Shown piece after piece: positions 1 through 8,964 of a stretch of 64,000 nt of DNA (the stretch's first letter is position 1; each line of letters starts with the position of its first letter). The DNA lies in assembly GCF_016892605.1 (NCBI RefSeq), contig NZ_JAFEMV010000002.1:186001-250000 (forward strand), in the 5' to 3' direction. Origin of the DNA: Desemzia sp. RIT 804 (lineage in GTDB: Bacteria > Bacillota > Bacilli > Lactobacillales > Carnobacteriaceae). The notes beneath the pieces were generated by a model. It worked only from the letters and a program-made list of their open reading frames with translations, was not told the DNA's origin and did not search any database. The translations under genes were made by a program, and so were the position numbers.

Positions 1-372
1 ACCTTCTTCAGCATCAATGACATACCAGCATTCAGTTTTCCCTAATTCTCCTTCATGTTCTAGTCCATAAGTATCATCGGGATGAACTTGAACAGATAAA
101 TCATCGGCAGCATCTAAAATCTTAGTCAGCAAGGGAAATACATCCCCGCTGGCATCGCCAAACACTTCCCGGTGTTGTTCCCATACTTCATTCAGCTTTA
201 ATCCTTTATAAGGTCCATTGGTAACAGTACTTGGTCCATTTGGATGAGCACTAATTGCCCAGTATTCTCCTACTTTATCACTAGGAATGTCGTAGCCGAA
301 TTCTTCTTTTAACTTTGTTCCACCCCAAATTTTTTCTTGCATAACAGCTTCTAAAAATAATGGTTCAATCAC
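1..372 (-). CDS. manA: Mannose-6-phosphate isomerase, class I (C-terminal part beyond window)
   Basis: The first 124 codons of a cytosolic zinc enzyme that interconverts mannose-6-phosphate and fructose-6-phosphate, feeding PTS-imported mannose into glycolysis. The start is GTG at 372, with GGAGG seven bases upstream. Visible family signatures are EAVMQEKIWGGTKL near the N-terminus, QVHPDD at residues 95-100 and ECW at 114-116; Gln95, His97 and Glu114 fit the zinc ligands of the cupin fold. The reading frame runs off base 1, so the remaining roughly 200 residues are not seen. It stands alone on this strand, upstream of nothing visible. The family assignment is secure. Confidence 0.93.
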   Translation of the reverse strand, partial: MIEPLFLEAVMQEKIWGGTKLKEEFGYDIPSDKVGEYWAISAHPNGPSTVTNGPYKGLKLNEVWEQHREVFGDASGDVFPLLTKILDAADDLSVQVHPDDTYGLEHEGELGKTECWYVIDAEEG

Positions 373-462
373 GTTGTTTCCTCCTACTTCTATCTTAATC
401 TAATCATTCTTAGTTATTTATGATTTTACTATTCTTTCTTATTCTAACACATTGGAACCGTT

Positions 463-1500
463 TCAAAAAGACGAATTGCTTGCTAAAGACATCTTATCTT
501 TTTCAAGTAAATAAATCGTTACTAATTCGTCTCTTTTTTTCAAATAAACTGGTGTATCACTTTTAGGATGCACCCGATTGGATAAAAAGATAAAGGCTTT
601 GTTCTGGAGAATATCTAGCACTATAAATGTACCAGTAAATCCGGTATGAAATAGAACAGGTTGTTTTGGCGTCTCTTTTAAATCCCATCCAAGCGATCGC
701 TTTAAGCCTCCCGTCGGTGTCCAATCGTTCACTAAATTATCCACGGTTTGTTGTTGTAAGATTCTTACAACATTTAATTGACCTTTATTCAGCATCATCT
801 GGGCAAATGTTAAACAATCCTTTAACGAGGAAAATAACCCTGCACTCCCACAATGATCTCCTAACACAAAAGCTTTTGGGTCATGGACTTTTCCTCGAAT
901 CAATCCGCGTTTTGGATGAAGTTCAGTAGGAGCACATCGTCCTGGTTGTTCGGGATGGAAAGACGAGTCTTTTAAATTTAAAGGCAGAATAACCCTTTTT
1001 TCAAATACTTTCATTAGCGTTTCTTTTTCTATCTCTTCAATCAAGAAGCCTAATAAAATCATCCCAGTATCGGTATATACTACCTGTTTTCCTATGGCAT
1101 CACCAACAGGAAGCTGAAGGATAGCCCTTTTCAGCTCTTCTGCAGTTAAAGCATCACGGTTTGAGATATAACCGTTGATTGCTGAGGTATGTGTCAAAAG
1201 GTGCCTAATAGTTACTTCTGGAGACGAGAAAGCAGGTAGATGTTTTTGTACTGTATCATCAATCCTTATTTTACCTTCTTCTACCAACTGTAAGATAACC
1301 GTTGTCGTCATCATGACTTTTGTTAAAGATGCTACATCATATAATTGATTTTTTTGAATATCTTCTTTTTCTGGATATACAGCAGCATAGCCTTCTTTGT
1401 AACTATATTGCTTGTTGCCTTCTATAAAACCATAACTTGCTCCAGGAATGATATTTTCTTCTATCAATTTTTGTATCATATTTCTTGTTTTAGGATACAA
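463..1500 (-). CDS. Serine hydrolase, beta-lactamase/PBP-like family
   Basis: A 345-residue penicillin-recognising-fold hydrolase. The three active-site motifs are present in order: SLTK at 58-61 (nucleophile Ser58, Lys61), YTD at 142-144 and HTG at 285-287, the last replacing the KTG box as in class C-like esterases and peptidases. The start is TTG at 1500, preceded by AGAAGGTG; no upstream ATG fits. There is no signal peptide, so a cytosolic esterase or peptidase role is more likely than cell-wall transpeptidation. The substrate cannot be told from sequence. It shares its strand with the acetyltransferase gene upstream (52-base gap), so the two may be cotranscribed. Confidence 0.85.
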   Translation of the reverse strand: MYPKTRNMIQKLIEENIIPGASYGFIEGNKQYSYKEGYAAVYPEKEDIQKNQLYDVASLTKVMMTTTVILQLVEEGKIRIDDTVQKHLPAFSSPEVTIRHLLTHTSAINGYISNRDALTAEELKRAILQLPVGDAIGKQVVYTDTGMILLGFLIEEIEKETLMKVFEKRVILPLNLKDSSFHPEQPGRCAPTELHPKRGLIRGKVHDPKAFVLGDHCGSAGLFSSLKDCLTFAQMMLNKGQLNVVRILQQQTVDNLVNDWTPTGGLKRSLGWDLKETPKQPVLFHTGFTGTFIVLDILQNKAFIFLSNRVHPKSDTPVYLKKRDELVTIYLLEKDKMSLASNSSF

Positions 1501-1552
1501 TACTTTTTCACCTTCTTGGTAACATTATCTTTATTGTGCCTTAGTGCATCTA

Positions 1553-2746
1553 TTAAAAATGATCATATAACTGTGAAGTTCCACTTGGAATCCTATCTGC
1601 CAAATCAACAGCAGTTGGGATACTGCCAATTATTCTCTGATGAAAATGAAGGCCTTCCATGGTTCTATGGTTCATAAATAGTTGGGTCCAGGTCTGAATG
1701 GAAGCAGATAAAACTTCTGAATCTTTTATTTCGTTTTCATTCACTATTTTAGTGACTTTCCGCCCAGTTTTTCTTAGTTCTACTTTCCATAGTCCCTGAT
1801 TCCAGCTAGCCATTTTATCAGTTACTCTAAGATAAAATGTTGTTTGTGCTTTTTCTTTAAATGGATATTGCATTAAAAAGGTTTCTATATTGACTATTCG
1901 AGCCATCATAAAAGGTTTTATCTCTTTTTTTATTCTTAAATCAGGAAACATATCCACAATATATTCTTCTTCACCAGCCGAATAAATAAATTTTTCAAAT
2001 GAGGTTTGGTGCGAGCCTATAAACTGCCATATGCCAATAAATGCATCTTGGTCTAAATAAATCATTTCATCAATGATAAAACGATTCAGCTCTGCTTTAT
2101 CAAAATGATAGATCACATACCCTTTCGGTTGGTCTTTTGTGTCTTTGTAAAGAGCTATTTTTTGATTTTTGTGCTGGCTGATTTTACGTTTCCAGTTCCA
2201 GTCTATTCGTTTTACAGGACCTATCGCTTCAGAATATTTGTCCTGATATATTTTTTTGAGTTGCTCTTTTTCTTTATCCCAATTTACGCGCGTCATACTT
2301 CCACTATATTTTTCAGTTCTGGGCAGGTTTGCAGCGTTTATTTCATATATGACTTCATTAAAAGCCACTTCGTAGCCAAATTTTCGATAAAATGGGTACG
2401 AAAAAGGATCAAGATAAGAGAGAACCATTCCTTTTGTATTCATATCATTTAAAGCTTCCACAAATAGCTTCTTGATGTTTCCCATACCTCTTGTTTCAGG
2501 ATAGCTGGAAACAAGAGAGATCCCTCCCATAGACATGTTTATTCCATGCAGATAGATATCCAGAGGCAGAACTTGTAGTTGACTGCTCAACCTCTCATTT
2601 TGAAAAATACCGAACGTATCTGTTGCATCAAAAAACGATTGAAATTTTTCTTTCGAAGAACTGTCCTGTTCAAGATTAAATGCATACACAGCTAAATCGT
2701 AGGCTTCTTCAAATTTTTCTTGAGTAAGTTTTTCTACGTTGCTCAT
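1553..2746 (-). CDS. GNAT-family N-acetyltransferase, Eis-like
   Basis: A 397-residue protein with the layout of the Eis (enhanced intracellular survival) acetyltransferases: an N-terminal GNAT domain (about 1-150, with YPETRGMGNIKKLF as acetyl-CoA loop near 85-98), a second GNAT-like half, and a C-terminal SCP2-like domain (about 290-397). Eis-family enzymes transfer acetyl groups from acetyl-CoA to amines of small molecules or proteins in the cytosol; the substrate here is unknown. The ATG at 2746 has only a weak purine-rich ribosome site (AAGGGGCG). It lies upstream of the serine hydrolase and is divergent from the tocopherol-cyclase-like gene. Confidence 0.85.
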   Translation of the reverse strand: MSNVEKLTQEKFEEAYDLAVYAFNLEQDSSSKEKFQSFFDATDTFGIFQNERLSSQLQVLPLDIYLHGINMSMGGISLVSSYPETRGMGNIKKLFVEALNDMNTKGMVLSYLDPFSYPFYRKFGYEVAFNEVIYEINAANLPRTEKYSGSMTRVNWDKEKEQLKKIYQDKYSEAIGPVKRIDWNWKRKISQHKNQKIALYKDTKDQPKGYVIYHFDKAELNRFIIDEMIYLDQDAFIGIWQFIGSHQTSFEKFIYSAGEEEYIVDMFPDLRIKKEIKPFMMARIVNIETFLMQYPFKEKAQTTFYLRVTDKMASWNQGLWKVELRKTGRKVTKIVNENEIKDSEVLSASIQTWTQLFMNHRTMEGLHFHQRIIGSIPTAVDLADRIPSGTSQLYDHF

Positions 2747-2959
2747 CTCTTCGCCCCTTTCTTCGATACATTTTTATCACCTATTATCGTAGCATATTTT
2801 ATAGGTCTTCTGGTAATCAGAAGCCTTTATTTTGCTTGGGTACTTCAGTGTTTTTTCTTGCTATAACCAGAAGGAAGTGAATCTTACGAGAACCTGACGG
2901 ATCTGGTGTGCTCTCTGTCTAAACAGTCTGTTCAACGCTCTGAGTTTAAACAGGTACGC

Positions 2960-3062
2960 ACGCCTAAATTTCTATGATTTTATTCCCTCGTTTTGTTTAG
3001 GAATACATCAAACGAAACGGGAAAAGTGAACTCTACGAAAGTTAAAACAGCTTGCTCCACGT
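2960..3062. repeat. Family I palindromic repeat, degenerate copy (I-a)
   Basis: Recognisable by the blocks CTATGATTTTATT on the left and AAAAGTGAACTCTACG then TTGCTCCACG on the right, which recur in the intact copy at 23913-24037. The inner arms CGTTTTGTTT and AAACGAAACG still pair. The rest of the 2747-3104 gap is AT-rich with fragments of the same family and no convincing gene. Confidence 0.7.
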
Positions 3063-3104
3063 TTTGTTTTTTAAACGCTTTTCTCCTCGCTCTGCTTTTT
3101 AAAC

Positions 3105-3218
3105 GCGTTGCGCAAGGCGGCTCTCACTGCCAAAACAGGGTCGCCGAGTGTTAGGTAAAGAACACCTAATACTCGGCGACCCTGTTTTGTTCGGAGAGCT
3201 AAGCGCCTTGCGCAACGC
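3105..3218. repeat. Family I palindromic repeat, complete hairpin (I-b)
   Basis: A nearly full-length palindrome. Outer arms are at 3105-3119 and 3204-3218 (15 of 15 paired), inner arms at 3131-3149 and 3171-3189 (19 of 19 paired), and the loop is itself palindromic (TTAGGT/ACACCTAA). A short bulge (AGCT side, 3' arm) separates the stems. It sits about 95 bases before the start of the tocopherol-cyclase-like gene, between two divergent genes. A 70-codon open frame across it is an artefact of the palindrome. Confidence 0.88.
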
Positions 3219-3312
3219 TCTGAGCTTTGGAATCGACTTTTTGGTTGGTTAAACGCTATACTGGAAAAAACTTGGTTTGTCATATAATTGTACTAGATTG
3301 GAGGTGGATATA

Positions 3313-4290
3313 GTGTTTAGAACAATGAACCCTATTTTATTCCAAGGAAATTTAGAAAAAAAACACTATTTTGAAGGTTGGTATTTTAAGCAAGTCACTA
3401 AAGACGAAAGTGAATTGATTAGTTTCATTCCGGGTATCAGTTTAAATGAGAGCGATAAACATTGCTTTGTTCAATACATTTCCGTTACGAAAGATAAAGA
3501 TGATCTCCCTATCATAAAAACTGATTATTTTCGTTACCCCCTCGATCAGTTTATTTCTCGAGATAAACCTTTTCAAGTTCAAATTGGACCAAATGTCTTT
3601 AGTGAAGACAAGGTAACTATCCTATTAAAAAAAGAAGGTGTAACTATAAAAGGAACTCTTACTTTAACTAACTTTCAACCAATCCAAAAATCGGTATTGA
3701 ATCCTACCATCATGGGCCCATTCTCTTATTTTCCATTTATGGAATGTTATCACGGAGTCGTTAGTATGAGGCATAATCTGAACGGTTACGTAAAGATCAA
3801 TCATCACTTAGTTGATTTCAATGGAGGGAAAGGGTATTTGGAAAAGGACTGGGGAACCTCTTTTCCTAAACAATATGTTTGGCTCCAAAGCAATAATTTT
3901 ATAGATAGAGAGACTAGTTTATTCTTCTCTGTAGCAGATATCCCATTCATGAGTACAGCTTTTGAAGGTTTTATTTGTAATTTGATCATCCATAAGAAAG
4001 AATACCGCTTTGCAACCTATAATAGAAGCAATTTATCTATGGAAAAATTAACCTCTCAAGAAATCAGCTTCGTTTTAGAGAATACTCGTGCTCGTCTTAC
4101 GATCATTGCTCATCCATCTCAATTTGGTAAGCTGATAGCCCCAAAAAAAGGTTCTATGAATTCTCAAGTCAAAGAAGGCTTTTCAGATTTTATTTCCATT
4201 AAATTAGAAGATTTTCGGACTAATAAAATATATGAAGATCAAGGAAAAATGTGCGGTATAGAAATAGTAGGATATGAGTGGATAAAATAA
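3313..4290 (+). CDS. Tocopherol cyclase-like family protein
   Basis: About 325 residues, starting at GTG 3313 (GGAGGTGG ends six bases before it; ATG 3325 is the alternative). Family hallmarks are HYFEGWYFKQV near the N-terminus, ECYHGVVSMRH in the middle and GGKGYLEKDWGTSFPKQYVW, with the conserved Lys-Asp-Trp-Gly. This is the Pfam tocopherol_cycl fold that many Firmicutes carry although they make no tocopherol, so the name is structural only and the bacterial function is not known to me. There is no signal peptide. It is monocistronic, convergent with the ABC exporter genes, and followed by a family II palindrome that could end transcription. Confidence 0.85.
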   Translation: MFRTMNPILFQGNLEKKHYFEGWYFKQVTKDESELISFIPGISLNESDKHCFVQYISVTKDKDDLPIIKTDYFRYPLDQFISRDKPFQVQIGPNVFSEDKVTILLKKEGVTIKGTLTLTNFQPIQKSVLNPTIMGPFSYFPFMECYHGVVSMRHNLNGYVKINHHLVDFNGGKGYLEKDWGTSFPKQYVWLQSNNFIDRETSLFFSVADIPFMSTAFEGFICNLIIHKKEYRFATYNRSNLSMEKLTSQEISFVLENTRARLTIIAHPSQFGKLIAPKKGSMNSQVKEGFSDFISIKLEDFRTNKIYEDQGKMCGIEIVGYEWIK

Positions 4291-4304
4291 CTAACTAATA
4301 CAGG

Positions 4305-4477
4305 AAGCTGGGACAATAAGTCTTTATCTCTGTCACAGACTAAGTGGAGGCTTTTAAACGCATTCGAAAAGCCTGACCACCTGCCGATAAGCCAGCCAGC
4401 CCTTATAAGAAAAAGCATCTCATAAGGGCTGGCTGGCTTATATTCAATGGTCAAAACGTCTTTTGTCCCTATCTCTT
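4305..4477. repeat. Family II palindromic repeat, copy II-a
   Basis: Core hairpin 4387-4441 with perfect 20-base arms (ATAAGCCAGCCAGCCCTTAT and its complement). Imperfect outer arms pair GGGACAATAAGTC with GACGTCTTTTGTCCC, and a small side hairpin GGCTTTT...AAAAGCC lies at 4348-4372. It shares blocks such as TTTTAAACGCATT and ATTCAATGGTCAAAA with copies at 19966 and 38633. It lies between convergent genes. Confidence 0.88.
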
Positions 4478-4502
4478 ACTTTGCGTCTGTTAAAAATAAT
4501 GA

Positions 4503-6359
4503 TTAAGCCGTTTCAGAATTTGCAAATTGCGCATTGTAAAGATCTGCATAAAAACCATTTTTTTCCATTAATTCATCATGGTTTCCTGTCTCAATAACGT
4601 CTCCTTGATCCATCACAATAATCTTATCTGCATCGCGAATCGTTGACAAGCGATGAGCAATAACAAAACTGGTTCTTCCTTTCAGAAGTTTCGCCATTGC
4701 ACGCTGGATCAAAACTTCCGTACGTGTATCTACACTAGAAGTGGCTTCATCAAGGATCAAAATTTCTGGATCTGCAAAAAATGCACGTGCAATAGTTATC
4801 AACTGACGTTGGCCTTGAGAGAGGTTGCTAGCTTCTTCATTCAAGATCGTATCATATCCATGTGGTAACTTACGTACGAAATCATCCACATGAGCTGCTT
4901 TAGCTGCTTCATATATTTTCTCCTCAGAACCAGCATGTTCTTCACTACCATACCGAAGATTTTCCAAAATCGTCCCATTAAACAACCATGTATCTTGAAG
5001 CACCATCGCAAAATGAGACCGTAATTCTTCTCTCGTGATATCCCTCGTATCTACACCATTTAATTTGATACTTCCGCCTTTAATATCATAAAAGCGTTCC
5101 AACAAGTTGATCAAAGTTGATTTCCCAGCACCTGTAGGGCCTACAACAGCAATCATTTCCCCTTCTTTTACATCTAAGTTGAAGTCATTCATCAATAACG
5201 GTTCGTTGGGTCCACCATAACCAAATTGTACGTGTTCAAATTGAATCTTATAAGGAGAATCTTGTGTAGATTCAACATTAGAATGTTCCAAGTTCATTTC
5301 TGGTTCATCAAGCACTTCAAAAACACGTTCAGCAGAGGCAACAGTAGCTTGAATAGTATTCGATAAGTTAGCAATATCTCTCATAGGTTGTGAAAACTGA
5401 TTAACGTATTGCAAGAAAGCTTGAACGTTCCCTAATGTCATCGCTCCATTAGCTACGTTTATACCACCTAATACTGCCACAGCTAAGTAACCAATATTAC
5501 GAGCAAATGAAATCAATGGCATCATCAGACCAGTTAAGAACTGTGCTTTCCAAGAAGCTTCATAATACGATTCATTTTGTTTTTCGAATTTTTCGATTTC
5601 AGTTTCTTCATGATTGTAAATTTTCACAACAGCATGTCCAGAATAAATTTCTTCAACTTGATCGTTTAAAATCCCTAATTCTTTTTGTTGTTTAGCAAAC
5701 ATTTTTTGAGCTCTAGGTGCAATAACTGACACAAAGACTCCGCTCAATACTACGATAATAAGAGCGACTACAGTCAACTGTACGCTAATGCTCAGCATCA
5801 TGACCATCACAGCTACAAATTGAACCATGCTTTGAACAAATTGAGTTAAAGATTGTTGTAAAGTATTGGCGATCTGGTCCATATCATTAACAGCCCTAGA
5901 CATGATATCTCCATTAGAATGTGTATCATAATAGCTGATCGGCATCCGACTCATTTTTGCTTTTAAATCTTTTCTTAAATCGTATACTGTTCGTTGACCA
6001 ATACGAGCCATTGTGAATTGTTGGAAATAGTGGAATATTCCAGCAGAAAGATATAAAACAAAGACTGTTATCAATATTTGGGTGATCAAGTCAAAGTCTA
6101 TGGGCAATCTTTCTACTGTTTCTCCCGCTGCTCTAAGCGCCATTCCTTCTTGATAACCTCTGAAAATCTCAGTTGTTGCCTCACCTAATATTTTCGGCGT
6201 TAAGGTTGAGAAAATGGTTGCTGTAATGGACAATACAAGAACTAACACAACTCCCCATACACGGTTGGACATATACGTTAATAAACGTCTTAGTGTGCCC
6301 CAGAAGTTTTTAGCTTTTCTAGGAGACAACTTATCTTTTTTATCATTATTATTTGCCAT
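4503..6359 (-). CDS. ABC exporter half-transporter, catalytic Walker B subunit (LmrD/TM288 type)
   Basis: A 618-residue membrane exporter subunit: transmembrane domain about 25-340 (six helices) and nucleotide-binding domain 370-618. Walker A GPTGAGKST is at 407-415, signature LSQGQ at 513-517, Walker B ILILDE at 533-538 with catalytic Glu538, and switch His569. The signature is changed from LSGGQ to LSQGQ, while the partner subunit lacks the catalytic Glu and switch His. Together they form one active and one degenerate ATP site, as in LmrCD, BmrCD and TM287/288 multidrug exporters. Its ATG shares one base with the stop of the upstream subunit (TAATG), indicating translational coupling. Substrate unknown; drugs or lipids are plausible. 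Confidence 0.93.
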   Translation of the reverse strand: MANNNDKKDKLSPRKAKNFWGTLRRLLTYMSNRVWGVVLVLVLSITATIFSTLTPKILGEATTEIFRGYQEGMALRAAGETVERLPIDFDLITQILITVFVLYLSAGIFHYFQQFTMARIGQRTVYDLRKDLKAKMSRMPISYYDTHSNGDIMSRAVNDMDQIANTLQQSLTQFVQSMVQFVAVMVMMLSISVQLTVVALIIVVLSGVFVSVIAPRAQKMFAKQQKELGILNDQVEEIYSGHAVVKIYNHEETEIEKFEKQNESYYEASWKAQFLTGLMMPLISFARNIGYLAVAVLGGINVANGAMTLGNVQAFLQYVNQFSQPMRDIANLSNTIQATVASAERVFEVLDEPEMNLEHSNVESTQDSPYKIQFEHVQFGYGGPNEPLLMNDFNLDVKEGEMIAVVGPTGAGKSTLINLLERFYDIKGGSIKLNGVDTRDITREELRSHFAMVLQDTWLFNGTILENLRYGSEEHAGSEEKIYEAAKAAHVDDFVRKLPHGYDTILNEEASNLSQGQRQLITIARAFFADPEILILDEATSSVDTRTEVLIQRAMAKLLKGRTSFVIAHRLSTIRDADKIIVMDQGDVIETGNHDELMEKNGFYADLYNAQFANSETA

Positions 6360-8080
6360 TATATCTCTTCTCCTTTCATTTGAGATTCCATGATTTCACG
6401 GTAAGTTGCATTTGTATCTTTCAATTCTTCATGCGTTCCTTTTCCGACCATTTTACCCTCATCTAGAACGATGATCAGATCTGCATTTACTACACTACTG
6501 ATGCGTTGAGCGATAATAATCACTATCGATTCTGTAGTTTCTTTTTTAAGCGCAGCTCTTAAAACAGCATCTGTTTTAAAATCTAGTGCAGAAAATGAAT
6601 CATCAAACAATAAAATATCGGCTTTAGAAACAAGTGCGCGAGCAATACTTAACCGCTGACGTTGGCCACCAGAAAAGTTTCCTCCGCCTTGTTCGACATA
6701 TTGATCCAAGCCCTTAGGCATTTTTTCAATAAAGTCTTTTGCTTGAGCTATTTCTAAGGCATGCCATATTTCTTCATCTGTAGCATCTGGTTTACCATAC
6801 TGCATGTTTTCGCGAACAGTACCAGTAAATAATACTGCTTTTTGAGGAGCATACCCCATTAACGTACGTAAATCATGTTGGGTGTAATCTTTGATATTTG
6901 TACCATTGATTTTTATGTTCCCAGACTCCACATCATAAAAGCGAGGAATCAAATTAGCTAAAGTAGATTTACCTGAACCTGTTCCACCAATAATAGCAAG
7001 GGTTTCTCCTTTTTTGACCGTAAAATTGATATCTTCTAAAGCTAATTTTTGGGCTCCTGCATAACGGAAATCAACATGATCAAACTCAAAAGAAACCTCT
7101 TTTTGTGTAGTAACTGTTTTAGCTACCGCTGGATCTTTGATCGTACTTTGTAATTCCAACACTTCATTGATACGAGCTGCTGAAACTTGTCCACGAGGGA
7201 TAAACATGAAAAGGAATGCGACTTGCATAACACTAATCAAAATTTGCATTGCATATGTCATGAATGTAACCAAGTTTCCAACTTCCATTTGTCCAGTACT
7301 GATTAAATCTCCACCAAACCAAATAATCATAATATTAGTAATACTGACAACCACCGTCATTGCGGGCATTAAAAATGCCATATAAGTAAAAGCTTTAATA
7401 GCTGTATCTGCATAATCTTTATTTGCTGCATCAAATCGATCTTGTTCATGCTTATCTTTTCTAAATGCTCTTATAACGCGCACTCCGGTTAAACCTTCTC
7501 GGAAAACCAAGTTTAACTTATCTGTTTTTCGCTGCATTGATTTGAAATAAGGTACTGCAAAATGCATAATAATAGCAATCAAAACAGCTAATAATGGAAT
7601 AGAAATCAAAAAGGCTCTAGCTAATTGCGGTTCACGAGTAAATGCAAGAAAACTTGCCCCTACCATCATAATTGGAGCCATTATCATCAATCGTAACATC
7701 ATTAGAACAACCATTTGTACTTGAACTACATCATTCGTTGTTCTTGTGATCAAAGAAGCAGTTCCCACTTCGTCAAGCTCGTCATTTGAGAAGTGAGTGA
7801 CCTTACGAAATATCTCATTTCTTATTCTTTTTCCTAATCCTTGCGATTCTCTAGCGGCAACAAAGACATTCGCTACTGCACCTGCGATAGCAATAAGCGA
7901 CATAACGATCATTTTTAAGCCGACATTTAAGATATAATCCACATCTCCATTTGCTATACCGTTATCAATAATATCCGCAGTCAAAGTTGGAAGGATTAAA
8001 TCTCCTAAGACTTGTATGACCATGAATATTACAGCAGCAGCTATCGACCACTTATTCATTTTTTTAGCTAATTTTAACAC
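6359..8080 (-). CDS. ABC exporter half-transporter, degenerate-site subunit (LmrC/TM287 type)
   Basis: A 573-residue fused permease-ATPase. Walker A GGTGSGKST is at 365-373 and a canonical signature FSGGQ at 469-473. Walker B is ILLFDD (489-494), with Asp494 where the catalytic glutamate should be, and Gln525 replaces the switch histidine. With the LSQGQ signature of the other subunit these residues build the non-hydrolysing site of a heterodimeric exporter. It is cotranscribed with the TetR gene 25 bases upstream and overlaps the next subunit by one base. The operon arrangement suggests export of a compound that is also the TetR ligand (inference). Confidence 0.93.
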   Translation of the reverse strand: MLKLAKKMNKWSIAAAVIFMVIQVLGDLILPTLTADIIDNGIANGDVDYILNVGLKMIVMSLIAIAGAVANVFVAARESQGLGKRIRNEIFRKVTHFSNDELDEVGTASLITRTTNDVVQVQMVVLMMLRLMIMAPIMMVGASFLAFTREPQLARAFLISIPLLAVLIAIIMHFAVPYFKSMQRKTDKLNLVFREGLTGVRVIRAFRKDKHEQDRFDAANKDYADTAIKAFTYMAFLMPAMTVVVSITNIMIIWFGGDLISTGQMEVGNLVTFMTYAMQILISVMQVAFLFMFIPRGQVSAARINEVLELQSTIKDPAVAKTVTTQKEVSFEFDHVDFRYAGAQKLALEDINFTVKKGETLAIIGGTGSGKSTLANLIPRFYDVESGNIKINGTNIKDYTQHDLRTLMGYAPQKAVLFTGTVRENMQYGKPDATDEEIWHALEIAQAKDFIEKMPKGLDQYVEQGGGNFSGGQRQRLSIARALVSKADILLFDDSFSALDFKTDAVLRAALKKETTESIVIIIAQRISSVVNADLIIVLDEGKMVGKGTHEELKDTNATYREIMESQMKGEEI

Positions 8081-8105
8081 TATTCATTTCCTCCACTTCT
8101 GTATT

Positions 8106-8726
8106 TCACTTTTTAGCACCAAATTCTAACCAGTTTAATTTTTGGTAAAAATTGGCTTTTATTTTTTCTTGGGAATAGTCCCTTGCAAATCCTTCAATGA
8201 TCTCATGCATCATGATCGAAGTGATCAATCGCATCAATTTATTCAATTCTTGAACAGAGTCAACTTGTAATTGAGTCCTATTCACAAAACTAAAGACACT
8301 TTTCTTTGTTTCTATAGACCCTTCTTCATGACTGGATAGTTCTTCTGGTGCTACTTCTTTAGTAGCTCGGTAATCCATATGCAAAAATAATTGTTTGTAA
8401 AAATTCGCATTTGGTTCTTCCATCATGTTTATAAGCAAGTGTGGAAAATAATTGCGAAAGCCAACAAATATATCTCCATCTGCTTTTTTTAGTTCTTGTT
8501 TGAAAAGCTCTTCAGAATCAGACTTGATTGTCTTAACTATATAAAAATATAAATCTTCTTTATTTTCAAAGTACTGATAAAAACTTCCTCTAGAGATACT
8601 TGCACTTTTAATAATTGCATTAATAGAAGCTTCGTTTAAAGATTTTTCTGAAAATTCTTTAGTTGCAACATCTATTAGTCGTTCTCTTTTTGCGTCACTT
8701 AAATTAAAAAACGTTTTGGTAGGCAA
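8106..8726 (-). CDS. TetR-family transcriptional repressor of the exporter operon
   Basis: 206 residues. The start is TTG at 8726, with AAAGGAGC seven bases before it. The N-terminal helix-turn-helix (about 20-60, INAIIKSASISRGSFYQYF) is typical of TetR; the C-terminal ligand and dimerisation half is poorly conserved, as usual. It is the first gene of a regulator-exporter operon, so it probably represses its own promoter and releases on binding an exported substrate. A perfect inverted repeat TGACA-N3-TGTCA lies between the -35 and -10 of the promoter just upstream, a classic repressor position. Confidence 0.88.
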   Translation of the reverse strand: MPTKTFFNLSDAKRERLIDVATKEFSEKSLNEASINAIIKSASISRGSFYQYFENKEDLYFYIVKTIKSDSEELFKQELKKADGDIFVGFRNYFPHLLINMMEEPNANFYKQLFLHMDYRATKEVAPEELSSHEEGSIETKKSVFSFVNRTQLQVDSVQELNKLMRLITSIMMHEIIEGFARDYSQEKIKANFYQKLNWLEFGAKK

Positions 8727-8780
8727 CCTAAAAGCTCCTTTCTATATGTATTCATATCCTACTTTTAACAGCATCCAACT

Positions 8781-8809
8781 ATTATATATGACACCTTGTC
8801 ACAATGCAA
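8781..8809 (-). promoter_or_regulatory. Promoter with embedded operator for tetR-ABC operon
   Basis: Reading the minus strand: TTGCAT (8809-8804), a 17-base spacer, and TATAAT (8786-8781). Inside the spacer is TGACAAGGTGTCA (8801-8789), an inverted repeat with 5-base arms that a TetR dimer could occupy to block polymerase. A second imperfect palindrome ATATG-N4-CATAT lies at 8744-8757, close to the ribosome site. Confidence 0.8.
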
Positions 8810-8828
8810 TAAAAAAGCGGTTCTTCAT

Positions 8829-8900
8829 CATCTAGTGTTAGCAGAAAATCAAAGTTGTTTAAAGACTAACTTATAGAAATTTCTTCACCAACACTAAAAA
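8829..8900. repeat. Family IV short repeat, copy a
   Basis: Contains TAGAAATTTCTTCACCAACA preceded by ACTAACTT, repeated with few changes at 43679-43710. TAGTGTT (8832-8838) and AACACTA (8890-8896) can close it into a hairpin. Both copies lie just downstream of minus-strand genes. Confidence 0.45.
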
Positions 8901-8910
8901 TTAAAAAACC

Positions 8911-8946
8911 AAAAAACACGCCATTTTTACAAAGCGTGTTTTTAAA
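8911..8946 (-). terminator. Intrinsic terminator of AI-2E-family permease gene
   Basis: The arms AAAAACACGC and GCGTGTTTTT pair around a 12-base loop; on the minus strand the stem ends in a T-run. It lies 20 bases after the stop codon. Confidence 0.8.
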
Positions 8947-8964
8947 AAGTTGTTTTTATTTTGC

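Noticed and set aside
451-465. cre-like TTGGAACCGTTTCAA near manA
   Set aside because: Several core positions mismatch the CcpA consensus on both strands and it overlaps the stop of the serine hydrolase gene.
3071-3283. 70-codon minus-strand open frame
   Set aside because: It lies wholly in a family I palindrome; the protein-like pattern is produced by the repeat.
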